From positions 1-64,000 of the forward strand of contig CAVZEV010000011.1 of assembly GCA_963774405.1 (NCBI GenBank): DNA of 64,000 nucleotides, in the 5' to 3' direction. Source of the stretch: VRUE01 sp963774405 (GTDB taxonomy: Bacteria; Actinomycetota; Thermoleophilia; Solirubrobacterales; 70-9). The notes under the pieces are model-generated. The model searched no databases. It worked only from the letters and a program-made list of their open reading frames with translations, and was not told where the DNA came from. A program made the translations under genes and the position numbers. This document shows, piece after piece, positions 1 to 8,244 of the stretch; the first letter of the stretch is position 1, and the number at the start of each line of letters is the position of its first letter.

Positions 1-330
1 TCTATGTCCTGTGCTTGGTTCGGTTAGTATTGTATTGCTATCGTGCGCGGCGCCCGTCTTTGCCATCGCTCCCGGGCCGAGGGGGACGAGATCTCCTACG
101 AGATCGTGCAGACGACCGAGCTGGTCGGTGGTCGCGTCGTGCGACAGGTCAACACTCAGGCTGACGCCGAGGCCATGGCTTCGGGGCCACGTTGACGGCG
201 ATCTGCGGGGCATCGGAGATCGATTCGACCAGCTTGCGCACGGGAGCCCTTCGCACGTAGGTGAGGCTGGTAGCGTCGCGTGATGCCCGGCGATGTGGGA
301 ATCCCAGACCGCCCTGGGGCGGGTCGGGCG
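1..330. other. No recognisable gene; short open frame only
   Basis: I see no conserved gene here. A GTG-initiated open frame at 43-195 (+) would encode about 50 residues ending in a polar, acidic stretch, but I do not recognise it and no convincing ribosome binding site precedes it. The stretch is probably decayed sequence belonging with the broken gene that follows. Confidence 0.4.
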
Positions 331-912
331 ATGGCCGCCGTCGATCTCTACTGGTTGCCGCTCGGGGCCGGCGGCCACTTCGTTCGGCTTAACGGCCGCA
401 TCTATGAGGCGCTGACGGCGCGAGCGGGCACGGCGTTCACCCTGTGATCTCTACCACTCTGCGCTCGAGGTCACGGTCCCGGACGGGAGGTTCGTGATCG
501 AGCAGGCGCCGGTCCATGACGGGCGCGGCGAGCAGCGTGGCGTTGCGTCGGCGAAGGAGCGGTTGGCGCTCGCTGGGCGGGTCGGCTTCGGATCTTTCGC
601 TACGAGGTCCGCCTCTGGCGCGGCGGGCGTATTTCCGGATGTGGCAGAGGCTGTGGACGGTCCATGCGACTGACCAGCGACGAAAACCGTGCTCGGCTCC
701 TGGTTTGCTCTGGCCGGCCAGGTGCCGACTCCCGTCTGGGGGCGCGACGAGCTGGGGACCGGGGAAATGTGGAACTCGAATTCGGTGACCTCCTGGCTCA
801 TCGCGCGTCGCCCGGCCTGAACGCGGAGTCGGTTCGACCGCCGGCAGGAGGGCGAGCACCCGGCTGGAACGCCGGCCTCGTGGTCGCACGTCGTTCGCAC
901 GGGAACCACTGA
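331..912 (+). pseudogene. Decayed conserved hypothetical protein
   Basis: Pieces of one protein can be read in all three forward frames: a start with VDLYWLPLGAGGHF (about 340), then CDLYHSALEVTVPDGRFVIEQ (about 440), GARWAGRLRIFRYEVRLW (about 570), IPDVAEAV, VPTPVWGRDELGTGEMW (about 720) and ESVRPPAGGRAPGWNAGL (about 825). The order and style match a conserved uncharacterised actinobacterial protein of roughly 200 residues that I know only as a family of unknown function. At least five frame changes are needed to join the pieces, so as written it cannot be expressed. The density of breaks is higher than in the rest of the window, which favours true decay over isolated sequencing error. Confidence 0.55.
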
Positions 913-995
913 TTAGGTTAGGGTTCTTGATTAATGTCGGCGGTCTGGTCGAGCGGTCCGTACCGCGTGGGTGAAGGCCGGAAGGGAGCAGTCAA

Positions 996-2174
996 TTGCC
1001 ATATGAAGTGAAAAGCCAAGAGCTCGCGGAGTTCCAGCGGCGCCTGATCGGGACCTGGGAGAACGATCCGGCGCTGCTGGAGGGTGAAAAGCCCCTCTCC
1101 TTCAACGTCATGCCGCTGCCGCAGATCACGCCGCAGCCGGGGCGCGCGAAACAGGAAGGCGCCACCGAGTACGGCGGCTTCATCCTCAAGAACTTCTCCT
1201 TTACCGAGAAATTGAGGTTCAACGGCACCGCCGGCAAGGAAGACCCTGCGGACCAGCAGGACCCCGGCGCCCTGGCCGTCGTCGCCGGAGCCCCCAACCG
1301 CGGCGGCACCTACACCCAGTTCGCCCACGCGGTCTTCTACGAGCAGCAGGTTCGCTTTGCCGAGGGCCCGACACAGGCAAGATCGTCCACATCGAGAACG
1401 GTGCCTGGCTGCAGCTTGGCAGCCTCCACCAGAACATCGGCCCCTACAACCCGCCGGCCGAAGAGCTCCCGGTCAGCGTTTGCGCCAGCCACCGTACGTG
1501 ACGATCGCCAAGCAGATCGCCGTTCCGCATGGCAACTCCGTGCTGGCACTGGGAAGCGTCGACCTCAACGATCGCGACCAGTTCGACCCCGACAGGACCG
1601 GGCTGAAAGCGAAGACGGTATTCCCGGGCGCGCCTGTGATCCCGGACCAGTTCGTCCCCTATCCGCAGCCGGTCGACTCGCCCGCAGCGACGGTCTACCC
1701 GAAACAGACGATGTCGCGACCGAGCCCTTCTACGATCCCTACAGGGCGACCCTGGAAGCCGACAACGACTTCGAGAACCCGAACGTCGCCTGGACACTGA
1801 ACCCGAACCACCCGCTCCAGCGCGCGCTCGAGATCATCGAGCCCAAGGCGCATATGCACTGGCGGGTCACCACCCTGCCGCTGTTCGGTGGCGACAGCGT
1901 CGTCACCAACATCCCCTTCGAGGAACGCAAGTCGAAGGTGACCGACTACTGGGCCGATTACTGGCTGCTCTCCCAGGATCCGAACGCTGAGGAAACGGGC
2001 AAGTTCGACTACCTGCTCTACAACCAGACGGTGCTGATGGAGATGGAAGTGTCGACCGACGGCGGCGAGACCTACCAGAGGTACGTCTTCCCTCACATCA
2101 CCAGCAACGTCGTCAAGAAGGTTGCGGGTACCCCGACCGAGGCGCGAAAGGAGACCGAAACTCAGCTGGGGTAG
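996..2174 (+). pseudogene. Heme-binding-like conserved protein, three frame changes
   Basis: The N-terminus (LIGTWENDPALL, then GGFILKNFSFTEKLRF) and C-terminus (HMHWRVTTLPLFGGDSVVTN, YWADYWLLSQD) lie in one frame. The middle moves to a second frame near 1372 (GKIVHIENGAWLQLGSLHQN), to a third near 1485 (PYVTIAKQIAVPHGNSVLAL) and back near 1715. Each change is a minus-one step, so the three add up to zero. The restored product of about 390 residues resembles proteins annotated as heme-binding (lipocalin or nitrobindin-like barrel) in soil bacteria; that assignment is from remembered motif order and is tentative. The start at 996 follows a GGAAGGGAG-type ribosome binding site. Confidence 0.5.
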
Positions 2175-2213
2175 GTTTCGCCTGTAGTCGTCACCGCGAC
2201 GAGGAGGAGCGGC

Positions 2214-3071
2214 ATGGAATCCAAGGCATCGACCCGGGCGACTTCCGCGAGGCGCAGCACCGGAACTGGGACTCCGCTGCGGTGGGGTGGAAGGAGTGGA
2301 GCGAGTTCAACGATCGCGCCGACAGGCACATCAGCGAGCGGCTGGTGGAGCTCGCCGGGGTGCGGTCGGGAAGCCGGGTCCTTGATGTCGCCGCCGGCTA
2401 TGGCGAGCCGGCGCTCACCGCCGCGCGCAGGGCCGGCGCGGAGGGCAGCGTCGTCGCTACGGACATCTCCGCCGAGATGCTCGCGTTCGGGCGCGAGCGC
2501 GCGGCGGCGGCCGGCTTGGGCAACGTCGAGTTCATCGAGTCGGACGCCTCCAGCCTCGATTTCCGCGCCGCGAGCTTCGACGCCGCCGTCTCGCGCTGGG
2601 GGATCATCTTCGAGCCCGACGCGGAGGCCGCCGCGCGGCGCATCCGAGGCTTCCTCGAGCCGGGCGCGCGGATCGCGATCAGCTCGTGGGGCGAGCCCGA
2701 GCAGGTCCCCTTCCTCTCGATTCCGATGAGGACGACGATGGAGCGGCTGGGCGTGCCTCCGCCGCCGGCGGGAACGCCCGGGCCCCTCTCCCGGCCCACC
2801 CCCGCCGCGATCGGCGGGCTGCTCGGGGGAGGCGGGTTCTCGGATGTCGCCGTCGAGCGGGCCGAGGTCGTCTTCGAGTTCGACTCCCCGAGCACTTCAC
2901 CGCTTACATCAGGGCGATCTCCGCCCCGATCCGGGCGATGATCGAGCAGCACGCCGCGAGGCCGAGGAGGAGGCCTGGGACGCGATCACGCAGGCCGCGG
3001 CGGAGGCGGGGGGCGGCTCGGGGCCGCTGAGCCTCTCGAACGTGGTGCTGCTCGCCTCGGCGACCGCCTGA
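2214..3071 (+). pseudogene. SAM-dependent class I methyltransferase, frameshifted
   Basis: The core carries motif I (VLDVAAGYGEP, where GxGxP binds S-adenosylmethionine), an acidic post-I position (ATDIS), motif II-like DAAVSRWGIIF and a C-terminal helical part, as in UbiE/Methyltransf_25 enzymes acting on small molecules. The long middle frame opens at 2282, but residues just upstream (GIDPGDFREAQHRNW) look like real family sequence, and joining them to the ATG at 2214 needs one frame change. Two more changes near 2890 and 2955 are needed to read the C-terminus (EHFTAYIRAISAPIRAM, then EAWDAITQAAAEAG). It lies directly upstream of a PadR regulator on the same strand. Substrate unknown. Confidence 0.65.
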
Positions 3072-3108
3072 GGCTTCGCCGACCGGGCGGACTCGTTTGC
3101 CGGGCGAG

Positions 3109-3141
3109 CGTTACGCGATGCGTTACGATATATCGCGTTAC
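3109..3141. promoter_or_regulatory. Probable PadR operator/promoter region
   Basis: A perfect 10-bp palindrome (cgatatatcg, 3126-3135) sits between direct copies of gcgttacg (3109-3116 and 3119-3126 region), about 27 bases upstream of the PadR start. AT-rich dyads around ATAT are typical PadR-family operators, so autoregulation is the natural inference; I have no footprint evidence. Confidence 0.4.
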
Positions 3142-3161
3142 TACGAACGAAAGGTCTTCCG

Positions 3162-3704
3162 ATGCACCACCGAGGTAATCCACGACACGCTGGAATCCAC
3201 CGTCACGAGGAGTTCGCGCGCAGCCGCGCCCTTCGCTTCGAGCGCGGCCGGGGCGGTCCCCGCGCGCGCCGGGGCGACGTCCGGGCGGCGGTCCTCGCTC
3301 TGCTCGCCGAGCGGCCGATGCACGGCTACGAGATGATCAAGGAGATCGAGGAGCGCACCGATGGCGCCTGGGGCCCCAGCGCCGGCTCGATCTACCCGAC
3401 CCTGCAACTGCTCGAGGACGAGGGGCTGATCAGCGGCCAGGAGGTCGAGGGCAAGCGGCGCTTCAGCCTCACCGATGCGGGCAGCGCGGAGCAGGCCGAG
3501 AAGGCCGGTGAGCAGGCTCCCTGGGACGCCGTTCGCGCCGATGCCGCGCCGGAGCAGATGCAGCTGGCCGGCTCGATGAAGAAGCTCCATCACGCGATCC
3601 GCCAGGCCTTCACCGCCGCCGACCAGGGCCAGCAGAAGCGGGTCCGCGAGCTGCTCGACGAGACCCGCCGCAAGATCTACGCGATCCTCGCCGAGGAGGG
3701 CTGA
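3162..3704 (+). CDS. PadR family transcriptional regulator
   Basis: A 180-residue protein with a PadR winged helix: residues about 40-110 contain VLALLAERPMHGYEMIKEIEE, then GSIYPTLQLLEDEGLI and a basic wing (EVEGKRRFSLTDAG), followed by a C-terminal helical dimerisation region. Residues 1-38 are an arginine-rich extension that is longer than in most PadR proteins, so the true start might be internal. It probably represses its own promoter, where a CGATATATCG dyad is present, and perhaps neighbouring genes. It is followed immediately by a toxin-antitoxin pair with its own dyad. Confidence 0.85.
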   Translation: MHHRGNPRHAGIHRHEEFARSRALRFERGRGGPRARRGDVRAAVLALLAERPMHGYEMIKEIEERTDGAWGPSAGSIYPTLQLLEDEGLISGQEVEGKRRFSLTDAGSAEQAEKAGEQAPWDAVRADAAPEQMQLAGSMKKLHHAIRQAFTAADQGQQKRVRELLDETRRKIYAILAEEG

Positions 3705-3709
3705 GGAGC

Positions 3710-3726
3710 GGTACCAACTTGCTACC
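3710..3726. promoter_or_regulatory. Dyad overlapping the mazEF-type promoter
   Basis: The 17-base sequence ggtaccaacttgctacc is an imperfect palindrome (14 of 17 positions self-complementary). It ends 8 bases before the antitoxin ATG at 3735. A possible -10 element (TACCGT, 3723-3728) lies within the distance expected of a leaderless transcript. Antitoxin-operator autoregulation is inferred from the family. Confidence 0.4.
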
Positions 3727-3734
3727 GTTTTGGG

Positions 3735-3968
3735 ATGAGCAAACAGATTGCGGTTCGGCTTCCAGACGACCTCGTCGACTTCGTCGACGAGGTCGTCGAC
3801 TCCGGCACCGCCAGGAGCCGGGCAACGGTCGTCACACGCGCGCTCGAGCGTGAGCGCCGGCGCGCGCTCGCCGAACGCGATGCGCGCATCCTGGCCGCCG
3901 CCGGTCCTGACCCGGAGCTGGCGGGCCTCGCAGAGCATGCGGCGAGCCTTCCCCATGACCTGGCCTGA
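3735..3968 (+). CDS. Ribbon-helix-helix antitoxin (MazE/CopG type)
   Basis: A 77-residue protein that starts QIAVRLPDDLVDFVDEVV, the classic ribbon (beta strand, then helix) of ribbon-helix-helix DNA-binding antitoxins, followed by a second helix (RSRATVVTRALERERRR) and an acidic, flexible tail that would wrap the toxin. It neutralises the MazF-like product of the next gene, whose ATG overlaps its stop codon by one base, and as a complex it should repress its own promoter. Confidence 0.8.
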   Translation: MSKQIAVRLPDDLVDFVDEVVDSGTARSRATVVTRALERERRRALAERDARILAAAGPDPELAGLAEHAASLPHDLA

Positions 3969-4267
3969 TGCGGCCGATCCACATCGCGAGGCTCGACAAG
4001 GCCCGACCCGTGCTGATCCTGACGCGTGAGCTGGTCCGGCCGCACCTGGAGACCGTGACTGTCGCGCCGATCACCACCACCGGTCGCGGGCTCTCGACCG
4101 AGGTGAGCGTCGACAGTGCGAATGGCCTGGCCGCGCCCTCGGTCGTCAGCTGCGACAACGTCACCACCATTCCCTGCGATCTGGTTGGCGAACAGATTGG
4201 AGTGCTGCTCGACAGCCAAGAGCCGCAGCTCAGCGAGGCGATCGCGGCCGCCTTCGACCTCGAGTAA
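3968..4267 (+). CDS. MazF/PemK-type endoribonuclease toxin
   Basis: A 99-residue protein with the MazF fold signature: an N-terminal strand with basic residues, VLILTRELVRPHLETVTVAPITTT, then the VSCDNVTTIP segment that corresponds to the conserved D-N-x-x-T/I-x region, and a C-terminal helix. Members cleave single-stranded mRNA at short motifs when the antitoxin is degraded. The start overlaps the antitoxin stop (TGATG), so the pair is translationally coupled. Length and organisation are normal for the family. Confidence 0.8.
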   Translation: MRPIHIARLDKARPVLILTRELVRPHLETVTVAPITTTGRGLSTEVSVDSANGLAAPSVVSCDNVTTIPCDLVGEQIGVLLDSQEPQLSEAIAAAFDLE

Positions 4268-4277
4268 TCGGGGCGGC

Positions 4278-4868
4278 CTAGAGCCAGGGCTGGGCGGCCG
4301 AGAAGGTCAGGGCCGCGAGGGCTACGCCGGCGAGGATGGCGGTCGCCAGGCTCAGCGTGCGCAGGCCGGCGCCGGACAGGCGCGCCTCGGGCGGGCCGGC
4401 CCGGCGCCAGTCGGCGGCGGCCAGCGAGGGGACCTCGAGCAGGTGGCCGAGCACGTGCAGGGTCATCAGCGCGACCCAGGCGATGAAGCTGGCCTTGTGC
4501 GCGAACAGCAGCGTGTTGCCGGGCGGGCCGTCGACGAGCAGGGCGACGCCGGTGCCGAAGAGGGCGAGGGTGGTGAGCACGACGCCCGGAGCGATCACGC
4601 GCAGCACCAGCAGCGGCGGGCCCTTCCGCTTGTAGGGCGGGCTGCCGGTGTAGTAGCGGGCGAAGCGGTAGCCGGTGCTGCCCAGCTTCAGCGCCACCGG
4701 CGGGATCAGCAGCATGCCGATGAAGATGTGCGGGCCGAGCAGCCGGCCGATGAAGGGGATCGTCGCCCCCTCGGCCGCCAGCAGGACCAGCAGGGCGGCG
4801 GCCACGGCGCCGGTCAGGCGGGCGTTGCCCGCGACGCCGTCGCGGAGCTTCGTGGTCGGGCGGTACAC
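4278..4868 (-). CDS. Membrane protein, cytochrome b561-like
   Basis: About 196 residues with four hydrophobic helices (GAVAAALLVLLAAEGAT, a second around FIGMLLIPPVALKLG, VIAPGVVLTTLALFGTGVAL, then ASFIAWVALMTLHVLGHLL) and histidines placed within helices 2, 3 and 4, which is the arrangement of b-type cytochrome membrane anchors. The frame stays open into the preceding kinase region, so the start was set at the GTG 4868, just 35 bases after the kinase stop. It would be co-transcribed with the two-component system and may be its target or a redox partner. Electron donor unknown. Confidence 0.6.
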   Translation of the reverse strand: MYRPTTKLRDGVAGNARLTGAVAAALLVLLAAEGATIPFIGRLLGPHIFIGMLLIPPVALKLGSTGYRFARYYTGSPPYKRKGPPLLVLRVIAPGVVLTTLALFGTGVALLVDGPPGNTLLFAHKASFIAWVALMTLHVLGHLLEVPSLAAADWRRAGPPEARLSGAGLRTLSLATAILAGVALAALTFSAAQPWL

Positions 4869-4903
4869 GCGGCCGGATGCTCGGCCCGCTCGCTTGGCGC
4901 CGT

Positions 4904-6059
4904 CTAAGCGTTCGCTGAGAGATCTCTCATCTTCGGCCGGAAGCGCGGCAGCGAGAAGCTGACCCTGGCGCCGCCCAGCGGCGAGTCGTCGACCCAGATC
5001 CGGCCGCCGTGGGCGAACACGATCGCGCGGGCGATGCCAAGGCCCAGGCCGCTGCCCCCGCTGGCGCGGTCGCGGGCCGAGTCGCGGCGGTGGAAGCGGT
5101 CGAAGACCCGCTCGCGCTCCTGCGCCGGGATGCCGGGGCCGTCGTCGTCGACCGAGACGACGAGCGAGCTGCCCGCGGGGCGCGCCGAGAGCAGCGACCT
5201 GGCCCTCGCCCGCGTAGCGCCCGGCGTTGTCGAGCAGGTTGCGCACGACCTGGGCGACGAGGTCGGGATCGAGCTCGATCGTGCCCTCGGCGAGGTCGCC
5301 GAGCCGCTCCACGTCGCTGTGCCGCGCGTCGGCCAGCTCGCGCAGGAAGTCGGCCGCGCTCACCTCCTGCAGCGCCGGGCCGACGCCCTCGTCGAGCCGC
5401 GCCAGCGAGAGCATGTCCTCGACCAGTCGTTCGACCCGGCCGATCTCGCGCAGGGCGACGGCCTCGACCCGGCGCACCTCCTGCTCGCTCGGGTGGCGCT
5501 GGCGGGCCAGCACTTCGAGCTGGCCGCGCAGCGCGGTCAGCGGGCTGCGCAGCTCGTGCGAGGCGTCGGAGACGAACTGCCGCTGGCGGGCGAAGGCGCG
5601 GTCGAGCCGGTCGAGCATGTGGTTGAAGGCCTCGGCGAGGATTCGCAGCTCGGCCGCGTCGCCGGGCCCCGACTGCAGGCGCGGGGTGAGGTCGCCGGCG
5701 TCGATCTCGCTCGCGGTGTGGGCGAAGCGCTGCAACGGCGAGGCGGTGCGGGCGGCGAGCAGGTAACCGGCGAGCAGCGCCGCGACCAGGGTCGTCCCGC
5801 CGACCAGGAGGAAGGTCTTCTCGACGTCGGACTGGGCGTCGCTGATCGGTGAGATCCGTGACCCGTCGCCGCCCTCCTCGCCGCTGGTCGGGGGCGGGGC
5901 GGCGTGCTCGCGCCCCTCCTCGCGCTGGATCACCGAGGCCTCGTCGGCCATCTGGGCGCGGACCGCGACGAAGACGATGCCGAAGGCGGCGACGACGATC
6001 GTGCCGATCGAGAGCGCCAGGCGGCCGCGCAGGCCCAGCCGCGCCCAGCCGCGCCTCAT
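4904..6059 (-). CDS. Sensor histidine kinase, one frameshift
   Basis: Two membrane helices (near residues 12-32 and 83-105) flank a short extracytoplasmic segment. These are followed by a HAMP linker, a HisKA box (FVSDASHELRSPLTALRG, phospho-accepting His) and an N box (VVRNLLDNAGRYA). The reading frame then changes near 5195; the other frame continues with VVSVDDDGPGIPAQERE (G1 box) and GGSGLGLGIARAIVFAHGG (G2), ending at 4904. One indel therefore separates the dimerisation and ATPase halves. The gene overlaps the response regulator by four bases (ATGA), marking an operon. Without the repair the kinase would be inactive. Confidence 0.8.
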
Positions 6060-6730
6060 CCCGCTTCCCGCAGCCGATAGCCGACCGAGCGCACGGTCTC
6101 GATCGGCGCCGGGGAGTCCGGCAGGGCGAGCTTGCGCCGCAGGTAGCCGATGTAGACCTGGACCACGTTGGTGCCGGGGTCGTGCTCGTAGCCCCAGACC
6201 GCGGCGAGGATTTCCTCGCGCGTGCAGACCCGGTTGGCGTGCCGCATCAGGTGGCCGAGCAGGGCCGCCTCGCGCTCGGGCAGGCGCACCTTGAGGTCGC
6301 CGCGGGTCGCCTCGCGGGTGAGCAGGTCGAGCTCGATCCCGGCGGTGGCGAGGGTCGTCTCGTCGCCGTCGCCGCCGTGGCGCAGGTGGGCGCGGATCCG
6401 CGCCAGCAGCTCGGCGAAGGAGAACGGCTTGACGACGTAGTCGGTGGCGCCGAGGTCGAGGCCCTCGACTCGGTCGGCGACCTCGGCCTTCGCGGTCAAG
6501 AGGATCACCGGCAGCATCGGCCGCGCCCGCCGGATCGCCTTCAGCACCTCGATCCCGTCGCGACCGGGCAGCATCCGGTCGAGCACGACGAGGTCGACCG
6601 CTCGCTCCAGGGCCATTGTCTCGCCGCTGACGCCGTCGCTTGCGACCCTGACGCCGTATCCCTCGGCGCTGAGACCGCGCTCGAGAAAGTCGGCGATCCC
6701 CGCCTCGTCCTCGACGACCAGGATCTCCAT
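6056..6730 (-). CDS. OmpR/PhoB family response regulator
   Basis: A 224-residue regulator. The receiver domain (about 1-115) has the acidic pocket EDE near residue 8, the phospho-acceptor Asp in LVVLDRMLPGRDG, the Thr of LLTAK and the Lys of VVKPF. The C-terminal winged helix (about 125-220) ends VVQVYIGYLRRKL and VRSVGYRL, as in OmpR-type DNA binding. It is the partner of the overlapping kinase and probably controls the downstream b561-like gene or stress functions. Complete, with normal length. Confidence 0.9.
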   Translation of the reverse strand: MEILVVEDEAGIADFLERGLSAEGYGVRVASDGVSGETMALERAVDLVVLDRMLPGRDGIEVLKAIRRARPMLPVILLTAKAEVADRVEGLDLGATDYVVKPFSFAELLARIRAHLRHGGDGDETTLATAGIELDLLTREATRGDLKVRLPEREAALLGHLMRHANRVCTREEILAAVWGYEHDPGTNVVQVYIGYLRRKLALPDSPAPIETVRSVGYRLREAG

Positions 6731-6947
6731 GCGGGCGATGCTACGCGACCGGCGCGGCTACGAGCTGCTCTGGGCTCGGAGGCCTTCGGCCGCCGCGCCG
6801 ACCTCGACGACAGCTTCGAGCAGGCCCGGGCGCCCACGCCCTCGGCCGCGCCGGCCGCCTGAGCACCGGCATCGCCTTCTCCCTGATCGCCGCCTCGGTG
6901 ATCGCCCTCGGCGTCCTGGCCTTGACCTGACCGGCTCAAGAAATGCA
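6731..6947 (+). other. Possible remnant of a small membrane protein
   Basis: Just upstream of and divergent from the response regulator, one frame reads EAFGRRADLDDSFEQAR and another reads a hydrophobic C-terminal helix (RLSTGIAFSLIAASVIALG, ending at the TGA 6928-6930). Joining them needs one frame change near 6830. It could be a small single-span membrane protein, but I do not recognise a family and there is no clear ribosome binding site. Confidence 0.25.
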
Positions 6948-6995
6948 GAGGCCGCCCGAAAGGCGGCCTCGCGCCCCGCTGACGAAACAGCGGGG
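6948..6995. terminator. Tandem hairpins, probable bidirectional terminator
   Basis: Two perfect inverted repeats lie in series: gaggccgcc/ggcggcctc (loop cgaaa, 6948-6970) and ccccgctg/cagcgggg (loop acgaaa, 6974-6995). Both have GNRA-like or small loops and strong GC stems. No U-tract follows, as is common for actinobacterial terminators. They separate the region upstream of the response regulator from the NYN pseudogene. Confidence 0.6.
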
Positions 6996-7039
6996 GGGGT
7001 TGACCCCAACTATACAGGCACGTAGGCAGCTCCATGTTG

Positions 7040-7573
7040 CTACCAACTCGTTGGTTTGATCAGAGGCGCCCCTTTTGGTGAGGTCAATTCCGGCGGAAAC
7101 TGGCATTCCTCTATGTGCTTTGCCCGAAGTTGGATGAATGCTGCATTGGCTGGAAGCGGTTTTGGCGAAAGCGCCGCGCTCCTCCTCTTCCCCCGACGTT
7201 TCAGCACCGGGTTGATGACGGTTACGGGAAGGCCTAGCCGGGTTCGCACGATCTCGATGGGCATCTTGAGGTCGCCATCGTTTGAGACCACGGCGGCTGA
7301 CTCGTAGCGGCGATCAAATCCATCCGTGAGAAGAAGGGAGGCGATGTTGACATCCGTCCCCTTCTCCTCGTAGGTCTGCACCCGCGCGGATCGGTCGCTC
7401 TCCCTCTGCCGGATCGACCAGTGGGCCGCTGACCACCTTCGGCATGTATCGACCTCGGTAGATCTTCAGGTGAGGGATCGCGAGAGGGCGGCCAGGTCGA
7501 GCCACTTGCGGCCCGGTGCCCTGCACGCGCCGTAGTAGAGGTTGAAGCCGTCTATGTAGACGATTGTCCGCAC
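7040..7573 (-). pseudogene. NYN-domain RNase-like protein, deleted and frameshifted
   Basis: The first 34 codons from the GTG at 7573 (RTIVYIDGFNLYYGACR, then KWLDLAALSRSL) give the NYN/PIN-like N-terminus with the first catalytic Asp (IDGFN). The frame then stops. Downstream frames read HLKIYRGRYMPKVVSGPL and, from 7381, the C-terminal half with the remaining acidic residues (EEKGTDVNIASLLLTDGF, VVSNDGDL). Compared with intact relatives about 35 residues are missing between SRSL and HLKIY, and two frame changes are present. I therefore call it a pseudogene, not a simple sequencing error. NYN proteins are predicted metal-dependent ribonucleases. Confidence 0.7.
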
Positions 7574-7598
7574 CGCACCTCACCTTAACGAGGTGCCC

Positions 7599-8135
7599 TC
7601 AGACGCCGAGGGCGTAGCTGAGGCCGAGCATGATCGCGGCGCCGAGGGCGATGCCGGTGCTTGGGCCAAGGCGCGCCCTGCCGGCGTAGGCCTGGGGCAG
7701 CAGCTCGACCGCGATCAGGGCCAGCATCGCGCCGGCGGCGAAGGCGAAGGAGAAGGGCAGCAGCGCTTCGATCTGCTCGACCAGGATGAAGGCGATCAGG
7801 GCGCCGACCGGCTGCGGGGCGCTGGTGGCTACCGCGGCCCAGAACTGGCGGCTGCGGGAGAAGCCGGAGGCGGCCATCGGGATCGCCACGCTGGTCCCCT
7901 CGGGGATGTTCTGGATCGCGATCGCGACGATCACGAAGAGGCTGAGCCCGGCGCGGTCGGAGGCGAAGGCGGTGCCGATCGCGAAGCCCTCGGGCAGGCT
8001 GTGGACGAAGAGGACGGCGAAGACCAGGGCCGAGGTGCGGGCGCCGGAGTCGGCGTGGCCCATGAAGGTGGTCTCGGGCGAGAGGCGCGAGCGGGCGAAG
8101 CCGAGCAGGCTCGCGCCCACGGCGACCCCCATCAC
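7599..8135 (-). CDS. ZIP family metal transporter, N-terminally truncated
   Basis: A 178-residue membrane protein with ZIP signatures: HSLPEGFAIG and QNIPEGTSVAIP carry the paired His/Asn-x-Pro-Glu-Gly metal sites of transmembrane helices 4 and 5, and later helices follow (ALLPFSFAFAAGAMLAL, TGIALGAAIMLGLSYALG). ZIP proteins move Zn, Fe or Mn into the cytoplasm. In-frame family-like residues (ATGFAAG) continue upstream of the start to about 8160, but the first membrane helix is absent and the sequence runs into a 47-bp palindrome at 8166. The gene looks 5'-truncated there and may be non-functional. Confidence 0.65.
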   Translation of the reverse strand: MMGVAVGASLLGFARSRLSPETTFMGHADSGARTSALVFAVLFVHSLPEGFAIGTAFASDRAGLSLFVIVAIAIQNIPEGTSVAIPMAASGFSRSRQFWAAVATSAPQPVGALIAFILVEQIEALLPFSFAFAAGAMLALIAVELLPQAYAGRARLGPSTGIALGAAIMLGLSYALGV

Positions 8136-8165
8136 CCCGGCGGCGAAGCCGGTCGCCCGCCAGGG

Positions 8166-8212
8166 TTCCGGTGCGCCTTTTCCCTGTCATAGGGGGAAAA
8201 AGCGCACCGGAG
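8166..8212. repeat. 47-bp palindromic repeat, copy 1
   Basis: The arms are tccggtgcgc plus cttttccc, facing gggggaaaaa plus gcgcaccgga, around a TCATAG centre. It is the least perfect of four copies that share the outer box TTCCGGTGCG (others at 47448, 54870 and 58668). It sits exactly where the ZIP gene loses its N-terminus and 33 bases upstream of the next gene. Confidence 0.75.
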
Positions 8213-8244
8213 CGGCTTTGGCGCTGGCGCGCGACAATTGCGGC

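Noticed and set aside
4278..6059. A single 593-residue protein joining kinase and cytochrome-like parts
   Set aside because: The middle is out-of-frame kinase sequence (arginine-rich), and the kinase continues in another frame to its own stop at 4904. These are two genes, one with a frameshift.
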